DNA of 64,000 nt from Synechococcus sp. MVIR-18-1 (GCF_014279835.1 NZ_CP047942.1:1364001-1428000), one strand, 5' to 3'. Numbered from the stretch's first letter, positions 9,224 through 18,647 are shown. Translations and numbers: made by a program. Notes: generated by a model from the sequence alone, not told the origin.

Positions 9224-9313
9224 AACCGCCAAAAACCTGTCTTAGTAACGCTGGCTATAAGCCATTGCTTGGGCGCAAATTAAATGCTCATTGAGCAACT
9301 TTTTGATCACTAA

Positions 9314-9354
9314 GAGGTTCTTTGCCATTAATGGCAAAAAACCTCCTCATTTTT
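9314..9354 (+). terminator. Terminator-like hairpin after the SET gene
   Basis: A long inverted repeat: GAGGTT/AACCTC outside and TTTGCCATTA/ATGGCAAA inside (9314-9345), followed by a T-rich stretch. It is 90 bases after the SET stop. The rest of the 9224-9575 gap shows nothing else I can support. Confidence 0.65.
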
Positions 9355-9575
9355 CATCCATGTCCGTAATATTAGAATAACCAGATCTAGATCAAATCGT
9401 CTTGATAGCATTTTGTTGAGCGTTTGCGACTGCAAGACGGCAACCTGCAAGAGCGGTTGAGCTCATATAGATTGAGCGCTGTCGCAGTCATCTAAGGCCT
9501 CCTCCTGACATCAGCGAATAGGCAGCATCATTCCTCTCACACATCCAACAAGGTGCTTGACTTTTTACAGAGCAG

Positions 9576-9944
9576 ATGACAGACAAAAAGAAAATAGTCA
9601 CCTACGGAATGGACGTTTTCAACCCTGTACTCTCACAGAAACTTGCTGACTTGACTCAGAAGTTTGGGCTTGGACGTTGCCATGAGCGTGCCCCTGCAGC
9701 ATTCGAAGCAGCGCCTGCCTGGATGAAACGTTATCTAAGAGTGGTAACAGGGGAGTTGTACTCGGATGTTGGCCTAGAACCAACAGGCCACGGATCACAC
9801 AGTTGGTTGTTGTGGGTTGAGATGGATGCTGATGGCACCACCACCAAGATCGAGATTGTCGACCCAAGTTTGATAGAGTTTTTCATGCAGAATGACAGTG
9901 TGGTGACAGGAATCCATTACGTCATCACAGAAGATCAACTCTAG
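9576..9944 (+). CDS. Hypothetical protein, 122 residues
   Basis: Not recognised. A soluble, mildly acidic protein without signal peptide or membrane segment. It has a Trp/Gly-rich middle (GHGSHSWLLWVEMDADGT) and ends in a short beta-like stretch. GC content is closer to core genes than the SET gene beside it. An AGAG precedes the ATG. Confidence 0.6.
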   Translation: MTDKKKIVTYGMDVFNPVLSQKLADLTQKFGLGRCHERAPAAFEAAPAWMKRYLRVVTGELYSDVGLEPTGHGSHSWLLWVEMDADGTTTKIEIVDPSLIEFFMQNDSVVTGIHYVITEDQL

Positions 9945-10049
9945 AAACAAACAGACTGCCGACATTCCCCCATTGAGGGGATGTGGAAAACGGGGTATTG
10001 CATCGATACTAAGCAAGCACAAGAAGAATCACCCACAAACCAGCAGCCA

Positions 10050-10469
10050 ATGAAACGCCTGGACTCAATCTCTTTTGCTTCAGTTGTGATGATCTCATCA
10101 TCCTGTCTGTTCCCTTCAGCAGCAGAAACACCGTGGAGAGGCGTTAATGAACAGAAATGGGCCGAATTGATCCAATCCAATATCAGTAACCAAGCTTCAG
10201 CAGAGACAATTTGCACAAATTCCACTAATTTTGCGACAACCTCGAAAGATGCGACTTTCAAAGTTTGGGCTAATTCAATAGCTCAAACATATTGTAATGA
10301 AGACAATGATGAAAATGACGTCGTTGAGGGCGTTGAAAAAGCAAAAGCAGCTGCTCCAATCGCCAACAAGGAAGAGCAATGCAGACTCGACAGCTCCGAG
10401 ATCTACAAAATCAGCCTTGGGGAGAAGGTTCACAAATATGACAAGGGATGCTGGTCCTCATTCAATTAA
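10050..10469 (+). CDS. Secreted hypothetical protein with paired cysteines
   Basis: From the ATG at 10050 the 139-residue product starts with a signal peptide (MKRLDSISFASVVMISSSC, then PSAAET as a likely cleavage region). The mature part holds four cysteines (ICTNS, TYCNE, QCRLD, GCWSS), which suggests disulfides outside the cytoplasm. An upstream in-frame ATG at 9981 would hide the signal peptide and is not favoured. Function unknown. Confidence 0.65.
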   Translation: MKRLDSISFASVVMISSSCLFPSAAETPWRGVNEQKWAELIQSNISNQASAETICTNSTNFATTSKDATFKVWANSIAQTYCNEDNDENDVVEGVEKAKAAAPIANKEEQCRLDSSEIYKISLGEKVHKYDKGCWSSFN

Positions 10470-10631
10470 ATGCCAAAGAAGTCATTCATAATAAATTGCC
10501 GGCATCTCTTTGAAGAATGTATAATCAGTAAACAAAAGCAACATAAATCTATAATCTGACAGTCTTAATCCGAGTAGGAAAGCCAGCTGCTTCTTCCCAT
10601 CTTGTTAGCGTAAATCACCCCATTGACACTG

Positions 10632-10808
10632 ATGACGATTCCATTTGGCGAGTACCAACCATCGAATCAACCATCGAATCAGCTGTTCACCCCTCGTTTA
10701 CGGCTATGGCTTGACGAGCGCTTAAGACACCTTGTGAGTCAACAGAGAATTCAAGATGCAAGGGCCTTGCGTGGGGAGTTTTCGATCGAAGAGCTCTTCA
10801 CACGCTGA
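10632..10808 (+). CDS. Small hypothetical protein, 58 residues
   Basis: A small basic protein with a Pro/Ser/Asn/Gln duplication (PSNQPSNQ, from a tandem 12-base repeat at ~10660-10685) followed by a helical Arg-rich half (RLRLWLDERLRHLVSQQR). No Shine-Dalgarno is obvious. The amphipathic C-terminal half looks like real protein, so I keep it with moderate doubt. Confidence 0.45.
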   Translation: MTIPFGEYQPSNQPSNQLFTPRLRLWLDERLRHLVSQQRIQDARALRGEFSIEELFTR

Positions 10809-11269
10809 CATTTTATCTCAATCTTTATTTTGTTAAAAGAGAGAATGCATCTACACACCTACTTCTAGAAAAATCAGGAAGCAAGAAAGGTGTTCGGCTG
10901 GCCTCCTGAGGCTTGTATGGGTTACCCACTACGACCATCAATCACTAAAGACTCAAGTCCTTATCTTGCACAATTTTCAAGGCAAGCTTCAGAGATGAGA
11001 AGAGCCTCTTCACGGAGTGGAAACAAGGCAACAAGAACAAGAACAATTTATAAACTCTGCCTTTGGCAGGATTTTTATGCTTAAGCGATCCATATTCTTC
11101 AGTCAATATATAAACCGTATGCCTACTCCAAATCATCAACTTGATCTTGCTCTAATAAAGTTAAAAAATGGCAAGATCAAGATGTCTGAGACAACGTCAT
11201 TGTCAATGCTGATTCGGGCGTAGTCACTCAACCGAAATCAATGCTGGCTCTGCTTTTGATTCCTTGGAC
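10809..11269. other. Intergenic stretch holding only a Yfr2-like RNA
   Basis: About 460 bases between two small orphan genes. Apart from the putative RNA at ~11000-11076, short frames here have no coding character. Just past 11076 the sequence is AT-rich. Confidence 0.5.
11000..11076 (+). ncRNA. Yfr2-like small RNA, copy 1
   Basis: GGAGTGGAAACAAGGCAACA at 11014-11033 contains the GGAAACA motif of the cyanobacterial Yfr2 RNA family. It is followed by a terminator-like hairpin (CTGCC-TTT-GGCAG, 11057-11069) and a T run. The same 20 bases, flanked by CTTCACGGA and a similar terminator, recur on the minus strand at 42638-42657. The 3' half that would close the long stem in copy 2 is not seen here, so this copy may be degenerate. 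Ends are approximate. Confidence 0.55.
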
Positions 11270-11536
11270 TCAGCCATGGCGCAGGTGAGCCATCGCACTC
11301 TCATGCAGATGCCTTTCATGGGCATGGCGGTTCGCCCAAACGCGCTGTTGAGCAAGTGCGCTCTTGGAATCAAGAAGATCTGGATGTCCCTCAAGCTGGA
11401 CGTGGCTGGATTGGCTCAGCCTTTGCTCATGGGCGTGATGATCGGCCCAGGCAAGAAATTCAGCAGCAGACTTCTGGCGACGCTCCAGCACATTGCCGCT
11501 GTAGCCAACCGGAAGGGAACGAAGAACGGCTTTCAT
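11270..11536 (-). CDS. Small His-rich hypothetical protein
   Basis: From the ATG at 11536 the product is 88 residues with two related His-rich segments, WADHHAHEQRL and WANRHAHERHLHE, and a His-containing tail. Such repeats could bind a metal ion, but no family is recognised. An upstream start at 11602 is possible. The opposite strand is also open over much of this region, so the call is not firm. Confidence 0.5.
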   Translation of the reverse strand: MKAVLRSLPVGYSGNVLERRQKSAAEFLAWADHHAHEQRLSQSSHVQLEGHPDLLDSKSALAQQRVWANRHAHERHLHESAMAHLRHG

Positions 11537-11687
11537 GGTGCAAGGCCTCGTTTCGATGCCATTATTCTGTAGCGGTTGATACGAAATTTGCATCTGCTTC
11601 ACATTTCTTTCCTGAAAGACCTGCTTTGCATCCCCGATTGGATGGGCTCATCGATTGAAATAGGCGTATCGATAGGACAACAGGCCA

Positions 11688-12743
11688 ATGGCGTCGAGCC
11701 TGACTGAAATTGCTTACCGCACCATCCAGCAGGGCCGGGGCCTGGCAGGACTTGTTCATAAGGAGCTGAGCACCAAAGCCATGGAGCTGTTGGCACCCGA
11801 TGTTGTGCCAAGCACAGAGCCTGTTCCCGACGCGTTGTTGAACGAGCTCCGGCGCTCATTAAGCGCTCTTCAGGACATCGATTGGCAGGAGTCTGAACAA
11901 GGGCTCTATCCCAAATCCCTGCTATTCGATATTCCTTGGCTGGAGTGGGCCGAACGTTACCCACGCGTTTGGCTTGACCTTCCCTCAAATTGGGCCAGGC
12001 GAAGATCTCGAAACGTCCAAGACATCCCTGAAACACACGATAAAGAGCTGTATCCCGACTACTACTTACAAAATTTCCATCATCAAACTGATGGTTATCT
12101 CAGTGACCACTCTGCTGAGCTCTACGACCTACAAGTCGACATTTTGTTCAACGGCTCCGCAGACTCGATGCGCCGGAGGCTGATCGCTCCCTTGAAACGT
12201 GGCTTGAAGCGCTTTAGTGATCGCCCTGAAGCCAGCCTTCGCATCCTTGATGTCGCGACAGGAACAGGTCGGACGCTCCACCAGATCCGAGCTGCTCTCC
12301 CGAAAGCCTCACTGTTTGGGCTTGATCTCTCTGAGTCCTATTTGCGTCAAGCCAATCGATGGCTGAACAAAGGAAGCGACAGCCTTGTGCAACTGCTGCA
12401 AGGCAATGGTGAATCCATGCCTTTTGGTGATGAAAGCATGCAGGCCGTGACCTGCGTGTTCCTGATGCATGAGCTTCCAGCTGAAGCGCGTCAGGCTGTT
12501 CTCAATGATGCCTATCGATTGCTAGAGCCCGGTGGAGTTCTTGTTCTTGCCGATTCGATTCAACTCAAAGATTCACCGCAGTACAGCGTTGCGATGGATA
12601 ACTTCCGCCGGATCTTTCATGAGCCCTTCTACCGAGATTTCATTTCAGATGACATCGAATCACGCCTCAGTCATGCTGGCTTCACAGGGATTTCAGCTGA
12701 ATCTCATTTCATGGTGAGGGTTTGGACGGCCAACAAGCCTTGA
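11688..12743 (+). CDS. SAM-dependent methyltransferase, class I
   Basis: A 351-residue protein with a ~175-residue N-terminal region of unknown function and a C-terminal Rossmann methyltransferase domain. Motif I is LRILDVATGTGRT near residue 183, followed by LFGLDLSESYLRQA (acidic SAM-ribose residue), a post-motif PFGDESMQAVTCVFLMHELP and EPGGVLVLADS, as in UbiE-like methyltransferases. The substrate is unknown; lipid or quinone-type small molecules are common for this subgroup. Confidence 0.85.
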   Translation: MASSLTEIAYRTIQQGRGLAGLVHKELSTKAMELLAPDVVPSTEPVPDALLNELRRSLSALQDIDWQESEQGLYPKSLLFDIPWLEWAERYPRVWLDLPSNWARRRSRNVQDIPETHDKELYPDYYLQNFHHQTDGYLSDHSAELYDLQVDILFNGSADSMRRRLIAPLKRGLKRFSDRPEASLRILDVATGTGRTLHQIRAALPKASLFGLDLSESYLRQANRWLNKGSDSLVQLLQGNGESMPFGDESMQAVTCVFLMHELPAEARQAVLNDAYRLLEPGGVLVLADSIQLKDSPQYSVAMDNFRRIFHEPFYRDFISDDIESRLSHAGFTGISAESHFMVRVWTANKP

Positions 12744-12818
12744 AGTGATTCCCTGACATACCTGCGGTGATGTCGACTAGCGCCCCATAAGGTGCAGGAA
12801 CCCTTGCCGAGGGCTTTG

Positions 12819-13133
12819 ATGATCAACCCCTTTCATGTCCGCTGGCTTCAAGGCTGGACATTCCAGTTGGTCCTTATGGAAGGAAAAGTGCAGGTGGAGG
12901 CGAATGGTTTTGGAATCTGTATCCGTACAGCCCTCTTGCATGGCGAAACACCTCAGGATGCTGCCGATCGACTCGTTCTCCAAGAAGACAAGCGGCGCCA
13001 CGCACTGCATCAATCTTGGTTAAAAGGTCAAGCCGTTCCAGCTCATTCCTGTGAATCGCATGATTCCCCTGAAACGACGACTACCGTGCCTGATTCGCTT
13101 GTGATTGTGCATCACAAGTCTCTCGTTTGTTAA
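12819..13133 (+). CDS. Hypothetical protein, 104 residues
   Basis: A GAGG lies at a good distance before the ATG at 12819, which decides this start over 12792. The N-terminal half (NPFHVRWLQGWTFQLVLM) reads like a beta-strand protein and the middle is helical (TPQDAADRLVLQEDKRRHAL). The Thr-rich C-terminus is probably disordered. No family recognised. Confidence 0.6.
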   Translation: MINPFHVRWLQGWTFQLVLMEGKVQVEANGFGICIRTALLHGETPQDAADRLVLQEDKRRHALHQSWLKGQAVPAHSCESHDSPETTTTVPDSLVIVHHKSLVC

Positions 13134-13156
13134 TTCAAGGCTGTGTTGTTATCGCC

Positions 13157-13423
13157 TCAGGTAGATAGTTTCACCAACACAAATCCAATCAAAATTCCGG
13201 GACCGCCCCAACGCAGCGAACGCCAAAAAATTGGGGCTGATTTTGGTTTAAAAATCCAATTAAATTCATTCTGACCTTCAACGAGTTGTTGAAGAAGCTT
13301 CCGGCGTTGTAATCGTCTTCTAGAGCGAACATCGTTGCCCTCCCAACCTCTTGGCTGAACATGAATCAAAGTGGCCAGGGCGTGTATTGGACGCAACTTT
13401 TTGCGACGGGAGCCTGATGCCAT
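13157..13423 (-). CDS. Small basic protein with C-terminal membrane helix
   Basis: An 88-residue product from ATG 13423 (a GTG at 13447 is possible). The first two thirds are strongly basic (SRRKKL, RSRRRLQRRKLLQQL). The end has a hydrophobic segment (GGPGILIGFVLVKLST) that could anchor it in the membrane. I do not know a function. Confidence 0.58.
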   Translation of the reverse strand: MASGSRRKKLRPIHALATLIHVQPRGWEGNDVRSRRRLQRRKLLQQLVEGQNEFNWIFKPKSAPIFWRSLRWGGPGILIGFVLVKLST

Positions 13424-13497
13424 GAGAGCGTTCACGATGCACGTCACAACATCTGACGTGAACCATCAGGATAAAGGCACTCGATCGTCCAAAGACA

Positions 13498-13752
13498 ATG
13501 TCAACGGCTGAATCGCGCTGGCCAGAAGCTGCACCTGAACTCGCTAAAGACCTTCATCAATGCTTGAGTCTTGGCGATCGTGACTGGCATCGTTTGAAGA
13601 CCGATGCCGACCGTCGAAGCGCTGAACTGATGGCTGCTGCTCTGTCGCAACTCATCCAGGGTGGAGAGCGTCACGATGTTGAGGAACTCACAGAGCAAGC
13701 ACTCCGCTGGATCAGACGGGAACTGAAAGATCCTGGCTGTCCGCACCGTTGA
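13498..13752 (+). CDS. Small conserved cyanobacterial protein (DUF6439-like)
   Basis: The 84-residue, largely helical, soluble protein carries DWHRLKTDADRRSAELMAAA and a C-terminal ALRWIRRELKDPGCP, a pattern I recall from a small conserved cyanobacterial family. Function unknown. Its last 41 bases overlap the 3' end of the convergent anti-sigma kinase gene. Confidence 0.75.
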   Translation: MSTAESRWPEAAPELAKDLHQCLSLGDRDWHRLKTDADRRSAELMAAALSQLIQGGERHDVEELTEQALRWIRRELKDPGCPHR

Positions 13753-14218
13753 GGGACGCCACTCGAGAGTCGGGCCTGCGGCTTGCCAACTGGACACGAT
13801 TCCCGCGGCGACTCCAGCGCACATCATCAAAACACTGATAAATCAAAAACAGCCCACGGCCTTGATTCGCTTCGATGCACTCAGGAAGTTCGCCGAAACG
13901 GGCATCGGAGGGAATCCCTTCACCCTCATCCTGGATCTGCCAAATCATCCATTGAGGGGTGAGAATCCGACGCACACGTAAACACTTTTTGGGATCGCCT
14001 GAGTTCCCATGACGAACAGCGTTAACAAGCGCTTCCTGAAGACCGAGCTGAAGTCGACCCGTTGTCTCAACACAATCAACGGGGTCGAGAAGCAACTCCA
14101 ACAACGGAGAGAGTTGGAGCGTTGAAGGAAGAATGAAATCAGCCCAGCGCGTTCGTGGGAACGAGGGGGTGAGGTTGAAACCGAACGACCCTGAAGTCGA
14201 TCCAAGCCGTGATGACAT
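13712..14218 (-). CDS. RsbW-like anti-sigma factor serine kinase
   Basis: The 168-residue protein has a GHKL/HATPase_c domain: N box EALVNAVRHGN, G1 box QIQDEGEGIP, and G2 box NQGRGLFLIYQ. Small free-standing proteins of this type bind a sigma factor or phosphorylate a STAS antagonist in partner-switching systems. A STAS protein exists in this window at 54854-55228 but is 40 kb away, so pairing is only a hypothesis. No sigma gene is adjacent. Confidence 0.85.
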   Translation of the reverse strand: MSSRLGSTSGSFGFNLTPSFPRTRWADFILPSTLQLSPLLELLLDPVDCVETTGRLQLGLQEALVNAVRHGNSGDPKKCLRVRRILTPQWMIWQIQDEGEGIPSDARFGELPECIEANQGRGLFLIYQCFDDVRWSRRGNRVQLASRRPDSRVASLNGADSQDLSVPV

Positions 14219-14281
14219 CAGGACCGAAGCACTCTGTTTTGACCATACCCCTTGATCTGATCTATGCCACAGGGCAGCAAC

Positions 14282-14995
14282 TCATTGACGAGCAACCAGG
14301 GACGGATGGTTGAGCAATGCATCGATCAGTCGAATGCCTCGAAGCTGGTTGACCAGAGGCATATGGCCCTCTGGAGCCTTCAAGGACCAATCAAAAGCCT
14401 TCGGATAACGCGTCCAGACTCCTTCTTTTTTCCAGCCAATCCGAGGCCAAAGCTTGTCGTAACGACCATTGAGAGTGGCCAGCAAACGGGCCTGCACTGT
14501 GAAACCAAATCGACCTTGGGAGTAAGCGATCCAGAGACGATCCAGCGTGACGAGATCCAGACCTCTCATGGATAACACTTCGCTGAAGTAGACATAACCT
14601 CGCAGTTCAGCCTGCTCACCGGCAAGCTGGCGAAGAAAGGCACTCGTAAGGCGATCAGCCTCTTCAAAACGTTCTTCGAGAAGAGCCTGCTGAAGAGGTG
14701 AGTAGTCGAGATCGGATTCCGAACCGGTGACAAACCATCCCCCTGAAGCATCAAGAAGAGAGCTCAGGGCCGAGGGTTGATGGCGATGCAGGGTCTGCAA
14801 AATCCAACCCGCAGCCCAGTCGTCTCCTTCTCGATCGAAGGAGGCCAGCGCAGCCGCACCCATGGCAGCAAACTGATCAGCCGCTTTCTCGACTGCTGGG
14901 ATCAAGGAGCGTTTTTGTCGTAACGAGCCACTGGAGAATTTCTCTAGGAGCTGGTCGACGCTGAGATCGGAGGAAGAAGAAAGACCAGAAAGCAT
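14282..14995 (-). CDS. gun4: GUN4 domain protein, Mg-chelatase cofactor
   Basis: The 237-residue protein has an N-terminal helical repeat region and a C-terminal GUN4 domain. Signatures are LLEERFEEADRLT (where the family has a charged EAD helix), RGYVYFSEV, DRLWIAYSQGRFGFTVQ, and WTRYPKAFDWSLKAPEGHMP. Gun4 binds protoporphyrin IX and its Mg form and stimulates Mg-chelatase ChlH at the start of chlorophyll synthesis. It is the cyanobacterial two-domain type. It diverges from mnmH. Confidence 0.93.
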   Translation of the reverse strand: MLSGLSSSSDLSVDQLLEKFSSGSLRQKRSLIPAVEKAADQFAAMGAAALASFDREGDDWAAGWILQTLHRHQPSALSSLLDASGGWFVTGSESDLDYSPLQQALLEERFEEADRLTSAFLRQLAGEQAELRGYVYFSEVLSMRGLDLVTLDRLWIAYSQGRFGFTVQARLLATLNGRYDKLWPRIGWKKEGVWTRYPKAFDWSLKAPEGHMPLVNQLRGIRLIDALLNHPSLVARQ

Positions 14996-15035
14996 GACGA
15001 ACTACCGGCTCTAACTGGCTCGGCGTTGTCCCACT

Positions 15036-16091
15036 ATGTCAGGGATGGGATCCACAAACGTGAGCGGTATCGATCAGTTTCGGACAGCGAGTGGAACGTT
15101 GGTTGATGTGCGCACTCCATCGGAATTTGAACAGGGCCATTGGCCAGGCGCGATCAACATCCCGCTATTTGACGATGAACAGAGAGCCGTCGTGGGTCGC
15201 ACCTACAAGCAAAAGGGCCGGAAACAAGCCATAGAGCTGGGTCTGAGCTTTACCGGTCCAGCCCTTGTCGATCTTTCCAAAGCGCTTACAAAAGCAGCAG
15301 GAGGCCCCGACCAGCCGCTTCGGCTGTACTGCTGGCGTGGAGGAATGCGCTCCAACAGCATGGCCTGGCTTGCCGCTCTCAAAGACCATCCCACCCTTGT
15401 GCTCGAAGGCGGATACAAGGTGTATCGCCGCTGGGTACTCGAGCAATTTGAACGCCGGTGGCCCGTCCAGCTACTTGGCGGAAGAACGGGCACGGGAAAG
15501 ACAGATCTCCTGATCGCTTTGCAAGCTTTAAATGTGGCTGTGGTGGATTTGGAGGGTTTAGCTCATCACCGTGGAAGCAGCTTCGGTGGTCTTGGTCAAC
15601 CCAACCAGCCCAGCAGTGAGCATTACGAAAACAAACTTGCTGAAGCCTTAGATGGCTATCGGAAACGACAAGCCCCACAAATTTGGCTGGAAGCCGAGAG
15701 CTCTTCGGTGGGCTGCTGTCGCATTCCAAAAGCACTGTTCGAACAGATGCAACAGGCACCGGTCCTCGAAATTCGCCGCACTCTGGAAGAGCGCATCGAT
15801 CAGCTCGTGGAGGTGTACGGCTGCCAAGACTCCGATCAGCTGCAACAGGCCACAGAACGCATCCAGCGCAGGCTCGGCCCACAAAGAACTCAGGCAGCCC
15901 TAGAGGCAATCAAAGATCAGCGCTGGCACGATGCTTGCAGCGCAATGCTCGACTACTACGACCGCTGCTACGACCACGAGCTGAAACAAGCCCGAGAAAC
16001 GTCCAATCTTGATCTCAGTGGCCGCAATCCACAGGATGCGGCAATCGAACTGCTGAACACCGGGCGCGTTCTACCGATCGATGCCCCTTAA
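15036..16091 (+). CDS. mnmH: tRNA 2-selenouridine synthase
   Basis: A two-domain protein of ~351 residues. An N-terminal rhodanese domain ([20 protein letters not shown]) has the active-site cysteine in YCWRGGMRS (C99). A P-loop domain follows with GGRTGTGKT at 148-156. This fusion defines MnmH (SelU/YbbB), which converts 2-thiouridine to 2-selenouridine at tRNA wobble positions through a geranylated intermediate. An alternative start is ATG 15045. No selD gene is in this window. Confidence 0.9.
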   Translation: MSGMGSTNVSGIDQFRTASGTLVDVRTPSEFEQGHWPGAINIPLFDDEQRAVVGRTYKQKGRKQAIELGLSFTGPALVDLSKALTKAAGGPDQPLRLYCWRGGMRSNSMAWLAALKDHPTLVLEGGYKVYRRWVLEQFERRWPVQLLGGRTGTGKTDLLIALQALNVAVVDLEGLAHHRGSSFGGLGQPNQPSSEHYENKLAEALDGYRKRQAPQIWLEAESSSVGCCRIPKALFEQMQQAPVLEIRRTLEERIDQLVEVYGCQDSDQLQQATERIQRRLGPQRTQAALEAIKDQRWHDACSAMLDYYDRCYDHELKQARETSNLDLSGRNPQDAAIELLNTGRVLPIDAP

Positions 16092-16120
16092 GATCCCGCT
16101 TAGGTACTGGAGCAGCATTC

Positions 16121-16507
16121 ATGGCAGACGGAAGCAAGGCAGTGATCCAGTTCCTTCGTGGTGTGGATGAGCCCGTTGTTCCTGATATCCGCGTGACACG
16201 CAGTCGTGACGGACGTACTGGACAAGCGATCTTCGTCTTTGAACAACCCGAGGCCCTGGCTCCTGAAGTCATGGAAGCGATCACAGGCATGTTCATGCTC
16301 GACGAAGAGGGCACGCTCGTCACGCGAGAGGTCAATGGCAAGTTTGTGAACGGCAAAGCAAGCGCCTTGGAAGCCACCTACACCTGGAAGAGTGAGCAGG
16401 ATTTTGAGCGTTTCATGCGCTTTGCTCAGAGATATGCCGATTCCTCAGGTCTTGGTTATTCCCAGGATTCAGGCGAAGCTGCAGAGAGTGACAACGCAAA
16501 CGGGTGA
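16121..16507 (+). CDS. psb28: Photosystem II assembly protein Psb28
   Basis: The 128-residue protein matches Psb28: [20 protein letters not shown] near the start, [10 protein letters not shown], and the [11 protein letters not shown] and [11 protein letters not shown] motifs. Psb28 binds the CP47/RC47 assembly intermediate on the cytoplasmic face of photosystem II during biogenesis and repair. An acidic tail ([12 protein letters not shown]) extends past the core. The stop overlaps the GTG of the following permease gene. Confidence 0.95.
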   Translation: MADGSKAVIQFLRGVDEPVVPDIRVTRSRDGRTGQAIFVFEQPEALAPEVMEAITGMFMLDEEGTLVTREVNGKFVNGKASALEATYTWKSEQDFERFMRFAQRYADSSGLGYSQDSGEAAESDNANG

Positions 16508-17583
16508 AGCTTCAACACTGGCTAGGACTTTGCGCCGTTCTGGCAACAGGTCTGCTGCTTTGGAGTCTGCGTGAAGTCCTAATCCACTTATTCGCGGCCA
16601 TTGTTTTGGCAATGGCGCTGTGCACCCTTGTTGGAGCCCTGCGTCAACGCTGGAATATTCCCAGGCCTCTGGCTCTTTTGGCCTGTGTTTTCGGGCTCGT
16701 GGTGATGGTGGCGGTTGGCTTAACCGTGATCGTGCCGCCCTTTACGAGCCAGTTTCAACAATTAATTCTTCAGCTGCCATCGGCGGCAAAAGCCTTGAAA
16801 GAACTGCTTTTGCAGGCTTTTTCATCGGTGAGCTCAATGGTTTACGGCAGTGGGAGTTCTAGTAATTGGAGCGAACTACTCTTTCCCAAAGGTTTGGCGG
16901 ATAGTCCAGGCGGGCCTGCGATTGCCTCAGGCGTGACTGGAGGATTTCTCAGCCTTCTTGGCTTGGCAGGCAATGTTGGCAGTGGTCTGCTGCAGCTTCT
17001 CTTCGTCGTTGCCGTCACCTTGATGGTGGCGGTCCAACCCCATTCGTACAAGAACGTTGGCATTCAGATGTTGCCGTCCTTCTATCGAAGACGAGCTCGC
17101 GTCATCCTCAACATGTGCGGCGATGCCCTCAGCAGCTGGATGATCGGCGTGTTGATCAGTTCGGTTTGCGTCGCTGTTTTGGCGGGCATCGGGCTTTCAC
17201 TCTTGGGAGTGAAGCTCGTGATGGCCAATGCATTGCTTGCGGGATTGCTCAACGTGATTCCCAATGTGGGTCCCACGCTGAGCACGATTTTTCCGATGTC
17301 CGTTGCTCTCCTCGATGCTCCTTGGAAAGCATTGGCTGTCTTGGGGCTCTACATCGTGATTCAAAACCTTGAGAGCTACGTCATCACGCCTTCGGTGATG
17401 CAGCGCCAGGTCAATTTGCTTCCAGGACTCACCCTTGCTGCTCAATTTGTATTCACCGTTCTGTTCGGTCCGCTTGGCTTGTTGCTCGCTCTGCCCTTGG
17501 CGGTTGTCTTGCAGGTGCTCATCCGCGAAGTCGTCGTTCACGATCTTCTTGACCCCTGGAAGAAGCAAAAACTGGCCTCATGA
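16504..17583 (+). CDS. AI-2E/PerM family membrane permease, first copy
   Basis: A 359-residue polytopic membrane protein (about eight helices) of the AI-2E transporter/PerM family. The family hallmarks are the short N-terminal helix pair, a large soluble segment ([17 protein letters not shown]...), and the [13 protein letters not shown] motif near residue 258. It starts with GTG, overlapping the psb28 stop (GTGA), and its own stop overlaps the ATG of a paralogue. Substrate is unknown; some members export small molecules or ions. Confidence 0.88.
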   Translation: MKLQHWLGLCAVLATGLLLWSLREVLIHLFAAIVLAMALCTLVGALRQRWNIPRPLALLACVFGLVVMVAVGLTVIVPPFTSQFQQLILQLPSAAKALKELLLQAFSSVSSMVYGSGSSSNWSELLFPKGLADSPGGPAIASGVTGGFLSLLGLAGNVGSGLLQLLFVVAVTLMVAVQPHSYKNVGIQMLPSFYRRRARVILNMCGDALSSWMIGVLISSVCVAVLAGIGLSLLGVKLVMANALLAGLLNVIPNVGPTLSTIFPMSVALLDAPWKALAVLGLYIVIQNLESYVITPSVMQRQVNLLPGLTLAAQFVFTVLFGPLGLLLALPLAVVLQVLIREVVVHDLLDPWKKQKLAS

Positions 17584-18647
17584 ACGCACGCACCCTGCTG
17601 ATTGCCCTCACATCCATTCTGCTCACCCTGCTGCTATGGCAGCTGCGCTGGGTGCTGCTGATTCTGTTCGGAGCCATCGTATTGGCCGTAACCCTCGACG
17701 TTCCGATTCAGAAGTTGATGCAACGCTTCAGGCTCAAACGGCCCGTTGCGCTGTTGCTGGTTCTGGTGACCCTGTTCCTCGGTGGAACCTTGGTGGTTCA
17801 ACTTCTCCTACCTGAACTGCTGGGTCAATTCGAACAACTCACTGCGCTATTGCCCAATTTGATCGACAAAATCAAGTCGATCATCGCCACGCAACCAAGC
17901 CTGGCAGACCTCAACATCAGTCCCTCTGAATCGCTGAGCTGGACAGGGATTCAGCCCGTTGGGGCACAGCTACTTGGTTATGCCGGTGGTGCGGCCAACG
18001 GCTTGATTCAAGTGCTCCTAATGAGTCTGCTGGCGATTCTGCTCGCGCTGGATCCCAATTCTCATCGGCAGATGCTGATCGCCGTGAGTCCACGCCCTGC
18101 ACGGGCTCAGGTCACGGAATTGCTGGATCGCTGCCGTGAAGCTCTCGGTGGATGGCTTGCCGGCATGACCATTTCAGCGACCGCGGTGTTTGTCCTCACC
18201 TGGACAGGGCTCGCCGTTCTTGGTGTGCCTTTGGCCCTGCTCAGCGGCCTGGTGTGTGGCTTGCTCACCTTTGTCCCCACGATTGGGCCTACAGCCGCGA
18301 CCCTTGTGCCGATGGGGATTGCCCTGCTGATCTCCCCAACCCTGATGGTGCAGGTGCTGGTCTTGCGACTTGCACTGCAAAACCTAGAAGCTTTTGTCGT
18401 AACGCCTGTGCTGCTGAGCCGGACGGTGAATCTCTTGCCAACGGTGGCACTGACCGCCCAGCTCAGTCTGGGAGCCCTGCTCGGGCTGCCAGGCGTCCTG
18501 CTCGCGTTACCGCTGGTCGTGGTGCTTCAAGTGATCATGCAGCAAGTTGTGATCAGGCAGATCATGGATCGCTGGGAGTTATCCCCCGTATTGCCATCCC
18601 GTGCTGCTGAGCTCGAGAGCAGCAGCATCACGGTGGAGAACCGCTGA
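17580..18647 (+). CDS. AI-2E/PerM family membrane permease, second copy
   Basis: A 355-residue paralogue of the preceding protein with the matching VPTIGPTAATLVP motif, hydrophobic helices, and the C-terminal LPGVLLALPLVVVLQV segment. The two genes overlap by ATGA and likely arose by tandem duplication, perhaps acting together. The last 69 bases overlap the convergent flavin reductase gene. Confidence 0.88.
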   Translation: MNARTLLIALTSILLTLLLWQLRWVLLILFGAIVLAVTLDVPIQKLMQRFRLKRPVALLLVLVTLFLGGTLVVQLLLPELLGQFEQLTALLPNLIDKIKSIIATQPSLADLNISPSESLSWTGIQPVGAQLLGYAGGAANGLIQVLLMSLLAILLALDPNSHRQMLIAVSPRPARAQVTELLDRCREALGGWLAGMTISATAVFVLTWTGLAVLGVPLALLSGLVCGLLTFVPTIGPTAATLVPMGIALLISPTLMVQVLVLRLALQNLEAFVVTPVLLSRTVNLLPTVALTAQLSLGALLGLPGVLLALPLVVVLQVIMQQVVIRQIMDRWELSPVLPSRAAELESSSITVENR

